Part shown: piece after piece, positions 35,594 to 55,612 of the stretch
Layout of the letters: every line of letters begins with the position of its first letter
Position numbering within the stretch: position 1 is the stretch's first letter
The notes under the pieces: model-generated
Told to the model about the DNA's origin: nothing
What the model saw: the letters and a program-made list of their open reading frames with translations, nothing else
Databases searched by the model: none
Translations under genes and position numbers: made by a program
Assembly (NCBI RefSeq): GCF_964204865.1
Contig: NC_135250.1
Coordinates: forward strand, 9,300,001-9,364,000
DNA length: 64,000 bases
Source of the DNA: Styela clava
Lineage: Eukaryota; Chordata; Ascidiacea; Stolidobranchia; Styelidae
Direction: 5' to 3'

Positions 35594-38502
35594 ATGATGT
35601 ATGTAATATGGACCGCTATTGCGGGTGTTCTAGCTGCAATTCTTCTTTATATAGACTATCTGTTGAATTCAATGAAAGAAATTGATAGAATGGAATTTGG
35701 TAAGTACCGGAATTTGTGCATTCTGCTTTTTCAACATGTTTTTGTGCAAAACTGATTTATATATAATATCACGTTTCCATGACGAACTATTGCTGATAAG
35801 ATAGATACTACCATACAATATAGATACTAGCTCAATAACGTACATATTTTCACCTCTTTTGATCTAATATTAATCGGGGTGCAAGTTTCTGGTACAAAAA
35901 AATAAATTTATAAAGTAAATATATTAGCAATCATAAGAATAGTCTAATACCTAATATATAATAAGTTTTTCCGGTATTTATTTCAGAAGGCAAACTTTAT
36001 CTCAGACCGTCAATTGTTCAATTGCTGAGCAATCTTAATAAAAGTGACATCATGCGGCCGAAGAAAGTTTACAGGGTGACCTATGACAATGGGTTCGAAT
36101 TGCTGCTGCCTAGACGAGAATGGGCCGTTTCTGCAAAAGAAGCTTTAACTCTTGACTATCAGAGTGACGATATCATTGTTTCGTCGTTTCCAAAATCTGG
36201 TAAGCACAGAACATATCATTTTGTCCCAAAAATGATCCACGGATGAACGGATATAGCAATGAATAAATTTAGAATTCAACGAGTTGCCCTATCCCATTTA
36301 TTACCAGCGAAGAGTAGGCCCAGTTGAGCGCAGGTATTCTATGTTGTAGGCCTTTTTGTTTGAATATTGTCGAATTGAGAGAGTAAGGGGTTTTGTTCTA
36401 TCAGTCACAGTAGTCCAGTCAGCCCAACGGCCTGTCGATAAAATTGATCCGAATGTTTCAGGTACAACTTGGATTCAAGAAATTACCTGGCTGATTTGCA
36501 ACAACTCAGATACTGTGGCTGCGAAGAAATGCCCTCTCCAAAATCGCTTTCCATTTTTGGAGATGGCATCGCTAAGCAACAACAGTGCTCTCGGGATAAA
36601 AGTATTGGAAAAGTGGCCAAAAAATAAGCAAAGGTACTATGTAAGACCTATGGACCTTTCCCCGAGCATCGACTTCCCTGTTTACTTCGTGACATTAGCC
36701 TATCAGCAAGATGCAAAAAGTGACGTAACAATGCTCCCTTTTCGCATCGGCTCAGACACTTTTCTCACTCAGACAGATTTCCAAGCGTGGTCGTAAACAT
36801 TACCTCGTTTTCGCGTTTTTGAACTCTATTCGTTAGTTTTCAGTTGTGTTTCGGAAACTTAAATATAAATCAGATAATTCAAATATCACTATGTCTTCCT
36901 AGGAGTTTTAATTTAATTTCAGTAATAAAATTGGTTGTATGCGATAAATCATAATTATGGTTCGAAACACATACCCCATTTTACAGGCGCCAACTCGCAA
37001 AAGCACATTTGAAATAGACTCGAAAATTTTGCAATGGTAAAGTTTAAGAAGAATTTTTCGGGGGTCAAAGGTCGGGAAATGGTCCATTCTAATCGGTACG
37101 CGTTCCTATAATATTTTCAAATTAATTGCATTGTTATGTCATAAACGATTGAAACAGCAACGTTGTCAGAGCATTGATGACTACACTTAAGTCTATCACA
37201 GCTATTTCTACACTAATTTTTTATTACTGCAATTAAATTAAAACTCATAGGAAGACAGATTGATCACTGAATTTTCTGATTTATATTTACGTTTCCGAAA
37301 CACAACTGAAAACTAACGAATAGAGTTCAAAAACGCGAAAACGAGGTAATGTTTACGACCACGCTTGAAAATCTGTCTGAGTGAGAAAAGTGTCTGAGCG
37401 GATGCGAAAAGGGAGCATTGTTACGTCACTCTTTTGCATCTTGCTGATTGGCCAATGTCCCGATGCAAACAAGGAGGTCGATGCTCGGGGAAAGGTCCAT
37501 GGATCGGTTCTCTGATATACATACATCTTTCTACATGGCAGAAAGGCAGTAAACGTTAAATGAACAATGCTCTTTCTTTCTTGCCTTTTCAGACTAATCA
37601 AGACGCATTTGCCATTTGAAACGTTGCCAGTAGCATTTCAAGCTGGAAAATGTAAAGTAATTTATATTGCAAGGAATCCCAAAGATGTTTGTGTTTCGCT
37701 GTATTATTTTGGTATAATAAATGCAGCTGTCCCTCATCCTGGTAATTGGAGCACATTTTTAGATTCATATTGTTCCGGAGAAATAATTTATGGAAGCTGG
37801 TTTTCACACGTGAAAGAATATTGGAAAGTATAAATATTACTAAAAATCTGTGTTTTTACTAGAGAGTGGGAAATGAATTGGATCTTACGTTTTCCGAAAC
37901 CAACCAATATAAAAAGCTATTGTAATGGTAATGTTAACCGCCGCACTTTTACTGAATTTACTTTTTTGAAACGCTAGGAACGAAAAATTATTTTTTAGTT
38001 GTGAGATTTATTGTTTTATATTTTGTCATCTATAATTGCAATTTAATTCGATTTAGTTTATCGGGATTCCGCCAACGTTCAAGCCTTTTGGTCCGTTATA
38101 AATTGTTTTCTATGCTACTTAGCCACAATTAATTTCAAGCACATGTTTCAGAAAATCCAGGAAAACAAGAGCTGGATTTATTTCACAACGTATGAAGATT
38201 TAACAAAAGATCTCAGAGGACAAATTATTTCAATCTCAAAATTTCTGGAAAAGAACTTAACAGACCCACAAATCGACGTCATAGCTAAACATTGTACGTT
38301 TGAAAGCATGAGTAAGAACAAAAGCACCAACTATTCGCACTTGACTGATAGAGGTCCTGGATTCAAAAATGCAAAGTTTATGCGCAAGGGAAAAGTAGGA
38401 GATTGGAAAAATTATTTCACTTTAAACCAAAATGAAGCATTTGATAATTTGTATGAAGAAAACATGAGGGACAATGGATTGGACTTCAAATTCGAATTAT
38501 AA
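35594..38502 (+). CDS. Sulfotransferase with N-terminal membrane anchor, copy 1
   Basis: Five exons, 35594-35699, 35987-36199, 36462-36633, 37593-37827 and 38152-38502, join in frame to 358 residues. It is a PAPS-dependent sulfotransferase of the cytosolic SULT type: 5'-phosphosulfate loop SSFPKSGTTW (101-110), catalytic His169 in KTHLP, 3'-phosphate motif ARNPKDVCVS (190-199), YGSWFSHVKEYW before 242 and RKGKVGDWKN (320-329). Substrate cannot be read from sequence; SULTs act on phenols, steroids, amines or bile alcohols. Unlike typical SULTs of about 290-300 residues it begins with a hydrophobic stretch (residues 3-20), suggesting an N-terminal membrane anchor. Intron 3 carries two inverted 290-bp repeats, one of which begins three bases after the splice donor. 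Confidence 0.93.
36637..36935 (+). repeat. Inverted repeat, left arm (sulfotransferase intron 3)
   Basis: About 290 bp, matching 37225-37510 in reverse complement at high identity (for example GTCTTCCTAG/ATGAGTTTTAATTTAAT and TTTTCGCGTTTTTGAACTC). The spacer keeps intron sequence homologous to copy 2 (37075-37190 against 43613-43720), so the arms may be two insertions of one element in opposite orientation. The family is unknown. Confidence 0.85.
37225..37510 (-). repeat. Inverted repeat, right arm (sulfotransferase intron 3)
   Basis: Reverse-complement partner of 36637-36935. Open frames in both arms end in the same peptide (…TDFQAWS), showing copied DNA rather than genes. Copy 2 of the sulfotransferase lacks both arms. 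Confidence 0.85.
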
Positions 38503-39584
38503 TTATTATACCCATGTAATCAATAATGTAACATCAAGATCTTACAGGATAAACTTGTCGACTGCTACCAAATGAAGCAAACGTACCACACATACTGATT
38601 TCATGGTATTCGACAATTCCTATTTTATATATATATATGAGAATAATTGAATATATGAAAAAAATTGATTCTCTGTGTTTTCAATCAGTTAAAATTTTCT
38701 AAATTACACGACCTTATAACACTTAGTGATTTTCAATATATCGGGGTATACAAATATATTCGCCATGGCCTCACCTCTTTATCACACTTCTGATTTTCTG
38801 TACTAGATTCAGATATTTATTTCCGTCGTGCATGAAATATTGTACAAATAAAGAGTAAAAAAAAACAAAAGAAAGAGAAAATAATAACAGACGTACAATA
38901 ATTCGACTGTAATACACGAGGAGCCGCGAATAAACTATAAAGTTAACGTGTCAGCGACATCTAGATTGCTGTATACAGCAGCAGGCGACGTCAAATAAAC
39001 AGTATTCAAACGTTTTTTTTTTTTTGAATGAACACAATTTGGAAAATGTAAGTCGAATTGAGGAAGTCAGTTAGGAGAAAATAGTTAAATTGAAAATATA
39101 CATGAAAAACGAGATAGAGAGAAAGTTAGATTATTGTTTTCAACCAGAACATTATGTCAAATATAAAGTCAGTATAGCAAGTAACTAAGTTGATTTCAAT
39201 TTACCGTTACAACAAAACAATGAAGCAATACATGGCAAAACAAACAAATATAGGAAAATCGGGAAAGTGGACAAAATCTGAAAAAGATTTAAGATGTGCT
39301 GATGCACGTTCCCACTTACCCCAAACAGCGAATAACACATTGAAATAAATTTAAAAAAGATTCACGAAAGATAATTCGGGTGTAAATTTGTCTCAGATGT
39401 TGCACTGGACGTTTCGAGAAAACTATAGTTAGTCACCCTATCTGTGAATATGTGGGCCCGACTCCCGCGGTGAATGGAGATGGGTAGTTCACGAAACGCT
39501 CTCCGGTTGCGATTTCCTTCGTCATGCCAGTCCATACATATACAACGATTGCAGACGAAACAAACCCATACCGATCTGGCGATT

Positions 39585-39725
39585 GGCCCAGATTATGATT
39601 TTCCTATTTATCTCGGGGTATAGGAAAGCCAATAACACGGCTAATCATTATGGCCCACCACGGCCCGGTTACTGGTCCATGCCGGATATGGAATTATATA
39701 GTCAGATGCATGAACTTGATGGCCA
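39585..39725 (+). repeat. Dispersed repeat family S1, copy in unit 1
   Basis: Contains TTTATCTCGGGG, GGAAAGCC, GGCTAATCATTATGG, CCACGGCC, CCGGTTAC and GCATGAACTTGATGG in an order also seen at 45640-45785, 59985-60075, 62885-62995 and 62990-63125. The family is not identified. Confidence 0.75.
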
Positions 39726-40180
39726 CGCTATGACGGCGAGGATCCAAGCAATCAGGGGCGTTTCTAGAAAAGGGTTGGAGGGGCATCACGTTCTAGTTGG
39801 CTTTTTGTTAATGAATGAGTTTGATCTTATACATGTGATTTTGAAGCTTAGTTTGATGATATAATCTACAATACAAACATTTCATTTTTACCTGACCTTC
39901 AATTTATAATGTATATTTCGTATATATAGCTTACAATGTATGTGTATATATTTATAAGTGTTTCGCCATTTTAGTGCTGACTCTTTTCGTTAGTTTGGTC
40001 GTTTTGTATTTTGATTTGGTTCCCGCGTTTTGATAAAATAAAACTTTGCCGCCCACTTGCGCTTATTGTCGTGTGATCTTTCGAGTCTTGCGATTCTCTC
40101 AAACTTTGTTTTTATCTGCGCGTTCTTCTACAAAAGTTGAGACTTGCTAGAGTTTGTAATATTTTCGGTTAGCTTATGGT

Positions 40181-40291
40181 ATGTGGACAAAAATACAGAA
40201 GTTCGAAACTAGTGACGATGCCCACAGAACTGATATAACAAGTGTCAGCTTAGGTGTTCAGATCAGAAATCAGCTCAGATCTAGAAGTTGA
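40181..40291 (+). pseudogene. Duplicated, truncated first exon of the PRR14-like gene
   Basis: An ATG at 40181 opens a 36-codon frame whose FETSDDAHRTDITS matches FETSDDAHKTDVTS at the start of the gene at 46243. The similarity covers the upstream promoter side (from about 39900) and stops abruptly after about codon 22. The frame then reads unrelated residues to a stop at 40289. It is a relic left by the tandem duplication that copied the sulfotransferase together with the beginning of its downstream neighbour. Confidence 0.85.
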
Positions 40292-41221
40292 AAATTAACG
40301 AAATTCAAAATTGTTGTTTGCGTTTTTCTCAAAACTTAAAATTGTGACTTAGGCCTGTTCTGTTCTCATCCGGCGATATATGCACGAAGGTTTAAACAAC
40401 CACCTCAGAGTTTAACCTAGAATGAAATCTCCCGACTTCCAACGCCGTTCTACAGACAAAGACCATGTTTGTTTCATAGATCTAAATACCGGCAAACTGT
40501 CAATCGGTGAAGTGTGTGGTACTGCAAAGAGACTTTCATGCGGTCATGCGACCACAAATTTGCTTAGTGAGATATTTATTTAGCAGTTATAATTTTCTTT
40601 AGTACCTTTCTTTTTGTTTCCAAAGTAGGACATTTCTGTTAACCGTTTGATTTGATTTCATCAAGTGTGTTGAATAAATGCTATTTTCGCACACTAGCGA
40701 TTGATAACAGATTATAGATCACTCCGCTTTGATATTTTTTAAATGACAGCCAGACATTATTTGTACATTTGCAAGAAACATAGTTAGTATGGTAAATCAT
40801 TAACCACGTGCCGTAATGTTGAATCGCCAAACTATTCGAACAATTTAGGCAAACTTAAACCTAATGTATTCACTTGTTATAGCTTCGGCTGACATTGGAA
40901 AAGTCTGTCAATAAGAAAAGATGAATCTTTGCCAGTTGCTTGGCAAATTGTTCGATTCTTTATAGTTTATACTATGGTATACAAATGCATGTGAATATTG
41001 CGACAGAAAGTCAGGTCAAGCAGTCAGCAACATACCAGGGCATCAATGTTTGGCAGGTTCTCCGTTGTGCGTACACCCAAGGAAGAACCTGGGAGGGAAT
41101 TTTAGGACTTTTGTCCTAAATGTGGAATATTCAAGAAACTAGAGTGTATCTAGCGACAAATTTTTAAAAAAGAACCCAAATGCTAATATAAATTTGCTTC
41201 AGATTTAGTTTGTAAATCAAT

Positions 41222-44200
41222 ATGATGTATGTAATATGGACCGCTATAGCGGGTATTGTAGCCGCAATTCTTCTTTATATAGATTACCTGTTAAATTCAA
41301 TGGAAGAAATTGATAGAATGGAATTTGGTAAGTACTGGGTTTTATGCATCCTGTATTCTTTGAACATGTTTTTGTGCAAAACTGATTTTATACATCATAT
41401 TACGTTTACAAGATGAACTACTGCCGCCAAGACATTTCTATACTATTGAATGCTGTAGTCCTACTACAGCAGGGGTGGCCAACCTTTCACATACCATGCG
41501 CCACGTTTTAAACATAATGTTTCAGATGCGAAATCTCTTGTATTCCCACGCCTAATGTCCGCTTCTTGTTGAAATTATATAAATTTATAATACACACACA
41601 TATATACACACGTATATGTAGTTTTTACAATTTACAACTTCACATGAATAGAAATTAGGCAAGGAAGTATAATAAATAAAACTGATCAATTTTATTTAAG
41701 TACCGCCTTTATGAGACTTTTGCTGCTGTTTTACCCTCGCCAGGTTTTTTATTCTTGGAGTTAAGTTTGTTACTGAGAGGAGCAGTGCATTCTTCAAATT
41801 TAAATCTGTAAGTCTTGACCTCGCTTTGCTTTTAATTAGTTTCATGGCAGAAAATGTTTGTTCACATCTATATGTCGTTCCGAAACGACATATAAAACCC
41901 TGGGCAAATTTTCTCAGTTCTGGAAAATTTTCACGGGGTAACAAATTGCCAGAACTTGATCATGTCAGATGCACTTGGGACTGAAGAAAGCTCATCAAAT
42001 TTAAGTTTCAATGATGGATGAGTTTTCAAGTCAATTAGTTCCAATTGTATATTGCTTGGCATCTTCATTATGGTTAGTTCACTAAGTGAAAATGGAAATC
42101 CATCTACCCTCGATTCTAATTGGCCTTTGCTAATCAGCTGTTTGGCCTAGCGTCGCGTGATTTTACTCCAGGCTTCTTCGAGATTAGTACTTGCGTCACA
42201 GCAAGCGATTTTACGCTTCGCTTTTGTTGACAACGGTCATTTGAAGTTTGGATAAAAAAGGTGGTATTTAGGGGTCATTTTCAGCATGTTGTGGGTTGAT
42301 TTATAATAAATTTTTTAGGCTTGGGCAATTCAACTGGTTGTTCAATGGTTATTGGGAGATATTTGGGAAGTCTGGGCAATGGAAAATCCATGTTTCAAGC
42401 TGATAAATGACGATTTTCTATTTTTCCAGAAGTTCTGAACTTTTTACTTCAGTAGGGGAAAAATAGTAAATTTTACTAATTTTTGCTAAAAGTCTAGAAT
42501 GAATGTCATAAAGTCCGTCCAAAAGCTAACGTCGATAATCGCCTGTTGTTTCGAATTCCAACAAGCCGTAAGTAGGCGACGTGGAGTAAGGAGAATAGAT
42601 TTTAGGTACAATCAAAAGTCACCATGTAAATCGCAAAAAAACGGCTTGGCGTGGAGAAGCCAAGTGCAATTAACAATTTTGGCATGAAAAGGGTTAAAGA
42701 TGCAATGCGCCACCTCTAATCATGCAATGCGCCACATTTGGCGCATGCGCCATAGGTTGGCCACTCCTGTACTACAGAATACCACACAATATAGAGTAGT
42801 TTAACAGCGTAGAAATTATCACCCCTTTTGGTCGAATATTCATCAATTTCTAGTACAAAGAAAAAATTTATAATGTAAATATATTAGCAATCATAAGAAT
42901 AGCCTAATACCTAATATATCTAAGTTTTTCCGGTATTTATTTCAGAAGCCAAACTTTATCTCAGACCGTCAATTGTTCAATTGCTGAGCAATTTTAATAA
43001 AAGTGATATCATACGGCCAAAGAAAGTTTACAGAATGATCTATGACAATGGGTTTGAATTGCTGCTTCCCAGTCGAGAATGGGCCGTTGCTGCAAAAGAA
43101 GCTTTGACTCTTGACTACAAGAATGACGATATCATTGTTTCGTCGTTTCCAAAATCTGGTAATCACAGAACATATATTTTTGTCGTAATAATGATCCGCA
43201 GATAAAGAGCATTTGTACGACCTGTTTTTGTTTGAGATCTATTTTCCCCTTCAAATTCGACGACCACCACGGACCATGCTGTGCAAACAATTAAACGGCA
43301 GTATATCAATAGATAAATTTAGAATTCGCGCGTTACCCTACCATATTTATTACGGGCAAAAAGTAGTTTATTCGAACGAAGGGTAGTCTATGTTGTAATG
43401 ATCTGACCGCCTGCCGTCAAAATTAATCTGAATGTTTTAGGTACAACATGGATTCAAGAAATTACTTGGCTGATTTGCAACAACGCAGATACTGTGGATG
43501 CACAGAAATGCTCACTTCTAAATCGTTCTCCATTTTTGGAGATGGCATCGCTAAGGAACAACAGTGCTCTCGGGATACAAGTGTTGAAGAAGTGGCCAAA
43601 AAATAAGCAAAGGTATGGCCTATCCTAATCATTATGCGTTTCTATTATATTTCCAAATCCAATTGCATTGTTATGTCATAAACGATTAAAACCGCAATGT
43701 TGGTTGTAACCACTGAACTGAGTATATCTCTATGATTGTAACTCGTATACGTAAAGTAAATAAATGTTGCCCTGACACCTGCAAATTCTTCCTATACTTT
43801 ACTATTGCAAAATGTTTGACCTTTTTTAAGAGCGTTTTGGGGAGTTGGCGCTTAGCTTTACTGGTTTACCTTTTCAAAATCATCATTTTTCATAACTGTA
43901 TTCAACCACATGCCGCTTACACATACTGATAGCATCTTTTAGTCTAGTTTATCGTCGATTTTCCGGGACTAATTTTTGAATATTGCAACTAAACTAATGC
44001 TTCTCCAGTGAAGTTTGCGAGAGGTTTTGGATTTCGTGCTCATCTATTTGAGCATCGCTCTCTTGTTAATAATACAAATATTTCACTCCTAATTGGTCGT
44101 TAATTTATTCATTCTAATGTATACCAACATCTATAATTTGTTTATCCACCGAATTATTTTAAAAGTTAGGTATAAAGAGGCATCATTATCAGGAACGCGC

Positions 44201-45122
44201 TCCGGGCGGCAGAAATAGTTGCAACTCTCCTGCCCACGGGCCAGTGGTTCGGCATCCCTGTGGTATACATCTTTTTATACATCTAAGCAGTAAACGTTGA
44301 TGAACAATGCTCTTTCTTTCTTAAATTTTCAGACTAATTAAGACGCATTTGCCATTTGAAACGTTGCCAGAAGCATTTCAAACGGGAAAATGTAAAGTCA
44401 TTTATGTTGCAAGGAATCCCAAAGATGTTTGTGTTTCGCTGTATTATTTTGGTATAATAAACGCAGCTGTCCCTCATCCTGGAAATTGGAGCACATTTTT
44501 AGCCTCATATTGTTCCGGAGAAATAATTTATGGAAGCTGGTTTTCACACGTGAAGGAATATTGGAAAGTACAAATATAACTAAGAATATGTGTTTATTTA
44601 GGGAGTTGAAAATGCTACGTCTAAAACCAAGCAATATAACAAGCCGTGGTAATGTCAACCGCCTCACCTCATCTATAATAACAATTTAATTCAATCCAGT
44701 CTATCAGAAAGCTCTTTTGTCCGTTTTTCTATGCTACTTAGCCACAATTTAATTTCAAGCACATGTTTCAGAAATTTCAAGAAAACAAGAGCTGGATTTA
44801 TTTCACAACCTATGAAGACTTAACAAAAGATCTCAGAGGACAAATTATTTCAATCTCAAAATTTCTGGGAAAGAACTTAACTGACAAGCAAATCGACGTC
44901 ATAGCTGAACATTGTACGTTTGAAAGCATGAGTAAAAACAAAAGCACCAACTATTCGCACTTGACTGATAGAGGTTCTGGATTCAAAAATGCAAAGTTTA
45001 TGCGCAAGGGAAAAGTAGGAGATTGGAAAAATCATTTTACTTTGAACGAAAATGAAGCTTTTGATAATTTGTATGAAGAAAACATGAAGGACAGTGGATT
45101 GGACTTCAAATATGAAATATAA
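41222..45122 (+). CDS. Sulfotransferase with N-terminal membrane anchor, copy 2
   Basis: Exons 41222-41327, 42946-43158, 43441-43612, 44333-44567 and 44772-45122 have exactly the lengths of copy 1 and give 358 residues. The PAPS loop SSFPKSGTTW, catalytic His in KTHLP, ARNPKDVCVS and RKGKVGDWKN are all kept, so both copies should be active. Substitutions cluster in exons 2-3 (for example SREWAVAAKEALTLDYKNDD and DTVDAQKCSLLNRS), with few elsewhere. The N-terminal hydrophobic segment (WTAIAGIVAAILLY) is conserved, which argues it is functional. Intron 1 is enlarged by a hAT element (41470-42769). Confidence 0.93.
41470..42769 (-). mobile_element. hAT element 3 with transposase tail
   Basis: Inverted ends CAGGGGTGGCCAACC and GGTTGGCCACTCCTG are flanked by a perfect 8-bp duplication TACTACAG (41462-41469 and 42770-42777). 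The minus strand keeps the C-terminal part of a hAT transposase. The matching intron of copy 1 (near 35812) has the empty site, so the insertion postdates the gene duplication. Confidence 0.94.
41696..41944 (-). pseudogene. hAT transposase C-terminal dimerisation fragment
   Basis: The reading frame contains FGTTYRCEQTFSAMKLIKSK followed by ARSRLTDLNLKNALLLSV, the conserved end of hAT transposases and their domesticated relatives. The catalytic part is missing or decayed, so the element cannot move itself. Confidence 0.85.
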
Positions 45123-46242
45123 TTATTATATTTAAATAATCAATACTGATTCACAGTAACAGCAGAATCTTCGAGGGTAAACTTGTCAACTTCTAGCAAA
45201 TGAAGCAAACATACAACACATACTAATGTGTCATGTTATTCGACAAGTCCTAATATATATAAAAAAAATCAATAATTGATTCTTTATGTCCTAATCAGTT
45301 AAAATTTTCTAAATTACATGACCTTATAACACTTTTTTAATATATCGGGGTATACAAATATATTCGCCATGGCCTCACTTCTGATTTCCTGTGCCAAATA
45401 GAGAGAAAGTGAAGTTATTGTTTTCGACTAGAACATCATGTCACATATAAAGTCCGTTTAGTAAGTTTATCCTAACTTTTCGTTACAAAAAACAATGAAG
45501 CAATACATGGCAAAACAAACAAATATACGGAAAATCAGAAAAGTGCGCAAAATCTGAAAAAAAGGTTTAAGATGTGCTGATGCACGTGCCCACTTACCCC
45601 GAGCAGCAAACAACACATTGAAGTGATTGACGATTGGCCCAGATTAGGATTCGGATTTTCATTTTATCTCGGGGAAGAGGAAAGCTAAAAATTATGGCCC
45701 ACCACGGCCTCTCGCCCGGTTATTAGTGCATGCCTGATATGGAATTATATAGTCAGATGCATGAACTTGATGGCTACGGAAGCCGTCACAGACCATGGCT
45801 TACGTGAACCACTATTCGACGGTGAGGATCCACGCATCAAGGGCCAAAGCGTATATATAATGAAGGGGGGTTCTTAGAAAAGGGTCGGGGGGGGGGGGGG
45901 CAGCACGTTCTAGTTGGCTTTTTGTTAATAAATGAGTTTGATCTTTTACATGTGATTTTGAAGCTTAGTTTCTGTATATATAACTTATAATGTATATGTA
46001 TATATTTGTGAGTGTTTCGCCATTTTAGTGTTGACTCTTTTTCGTTAGTTTGGTCGTTCGGTATTTTGATTTAGTTCCCGCGTTTTGATGAAATAAAACT
46101 TTGTCGCCCACTTGTGCTTGTTGTTGTGTGAATTTTTTCGTAGGATGATACGCTTTGAGACTTTGTTTGTATCTTCGCATTACACTACAAAAGTTAAGAC
46201 TTGCTAGAGTTTGTAATATTTTTGGTTACCGTAGCTAATGGT
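45123..46242. other. Spacer and promoter region of the PRR14-like gene
   Basis: Holds the 3' flank of sulfotransferase copy 2, an S1 repeat copy (45640-45785), a run of 14 G (45887-45900) that is short in the paralogous unit (near 39775), and the promoter side of the PRR14-like gene (about 45960-46242), paralogous to about 39900-40180. Confidence 0.65.
45640..45785 (+). repeat. Dispersed repeat family S1, copy in unit 2
   Basis: Paralogous to 39585-39725 and sharing TTTATCTCGGGG, CCACGGCCTCTCGCCCGG and GCATGAACTTGATGGC. Because it lies in both duplicated units, its insertion predates the segmental duplication. Confidence 0.75.

Positions 46243-55612
<9,370 letters not shown>

Larger units (their letters stand above)
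34260..40291 (+). repeat. Segmental duplication, unit 1
   Basis: This unit contains a complete sulfotransferase gene, its flanks, and a broken copy of the PRR14-like promoter and first exon (to about 40291). It aligns in order with 40440-46300. Differences are mainly insertions: a hAT element at 34486 and inverted repeats in intron 3 here, against a hAT element at 41470 in unit 2. Confidence 0.85.
38503..41221. other. Spacer between sulfotransferase copies
   Basis: Holds the 3' flank of copy 1, paralogous to 45123-46240; a dispersed repeat at 39585-39725; the PRR14-like promoter and first-exon relic ending at 40291; the junction of the two duplicated units at about 40300-40440; and the 5' flank of copy 2. 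Confidence 0.7.

Noticed and set aside
36356-36796. 146-codon frame as an alternative sulfotransferase end
   Set aside because: Codons after 36633 read through the splice donor into an inverted repeat; the same tail appears on the minus strand at 37353-37601.
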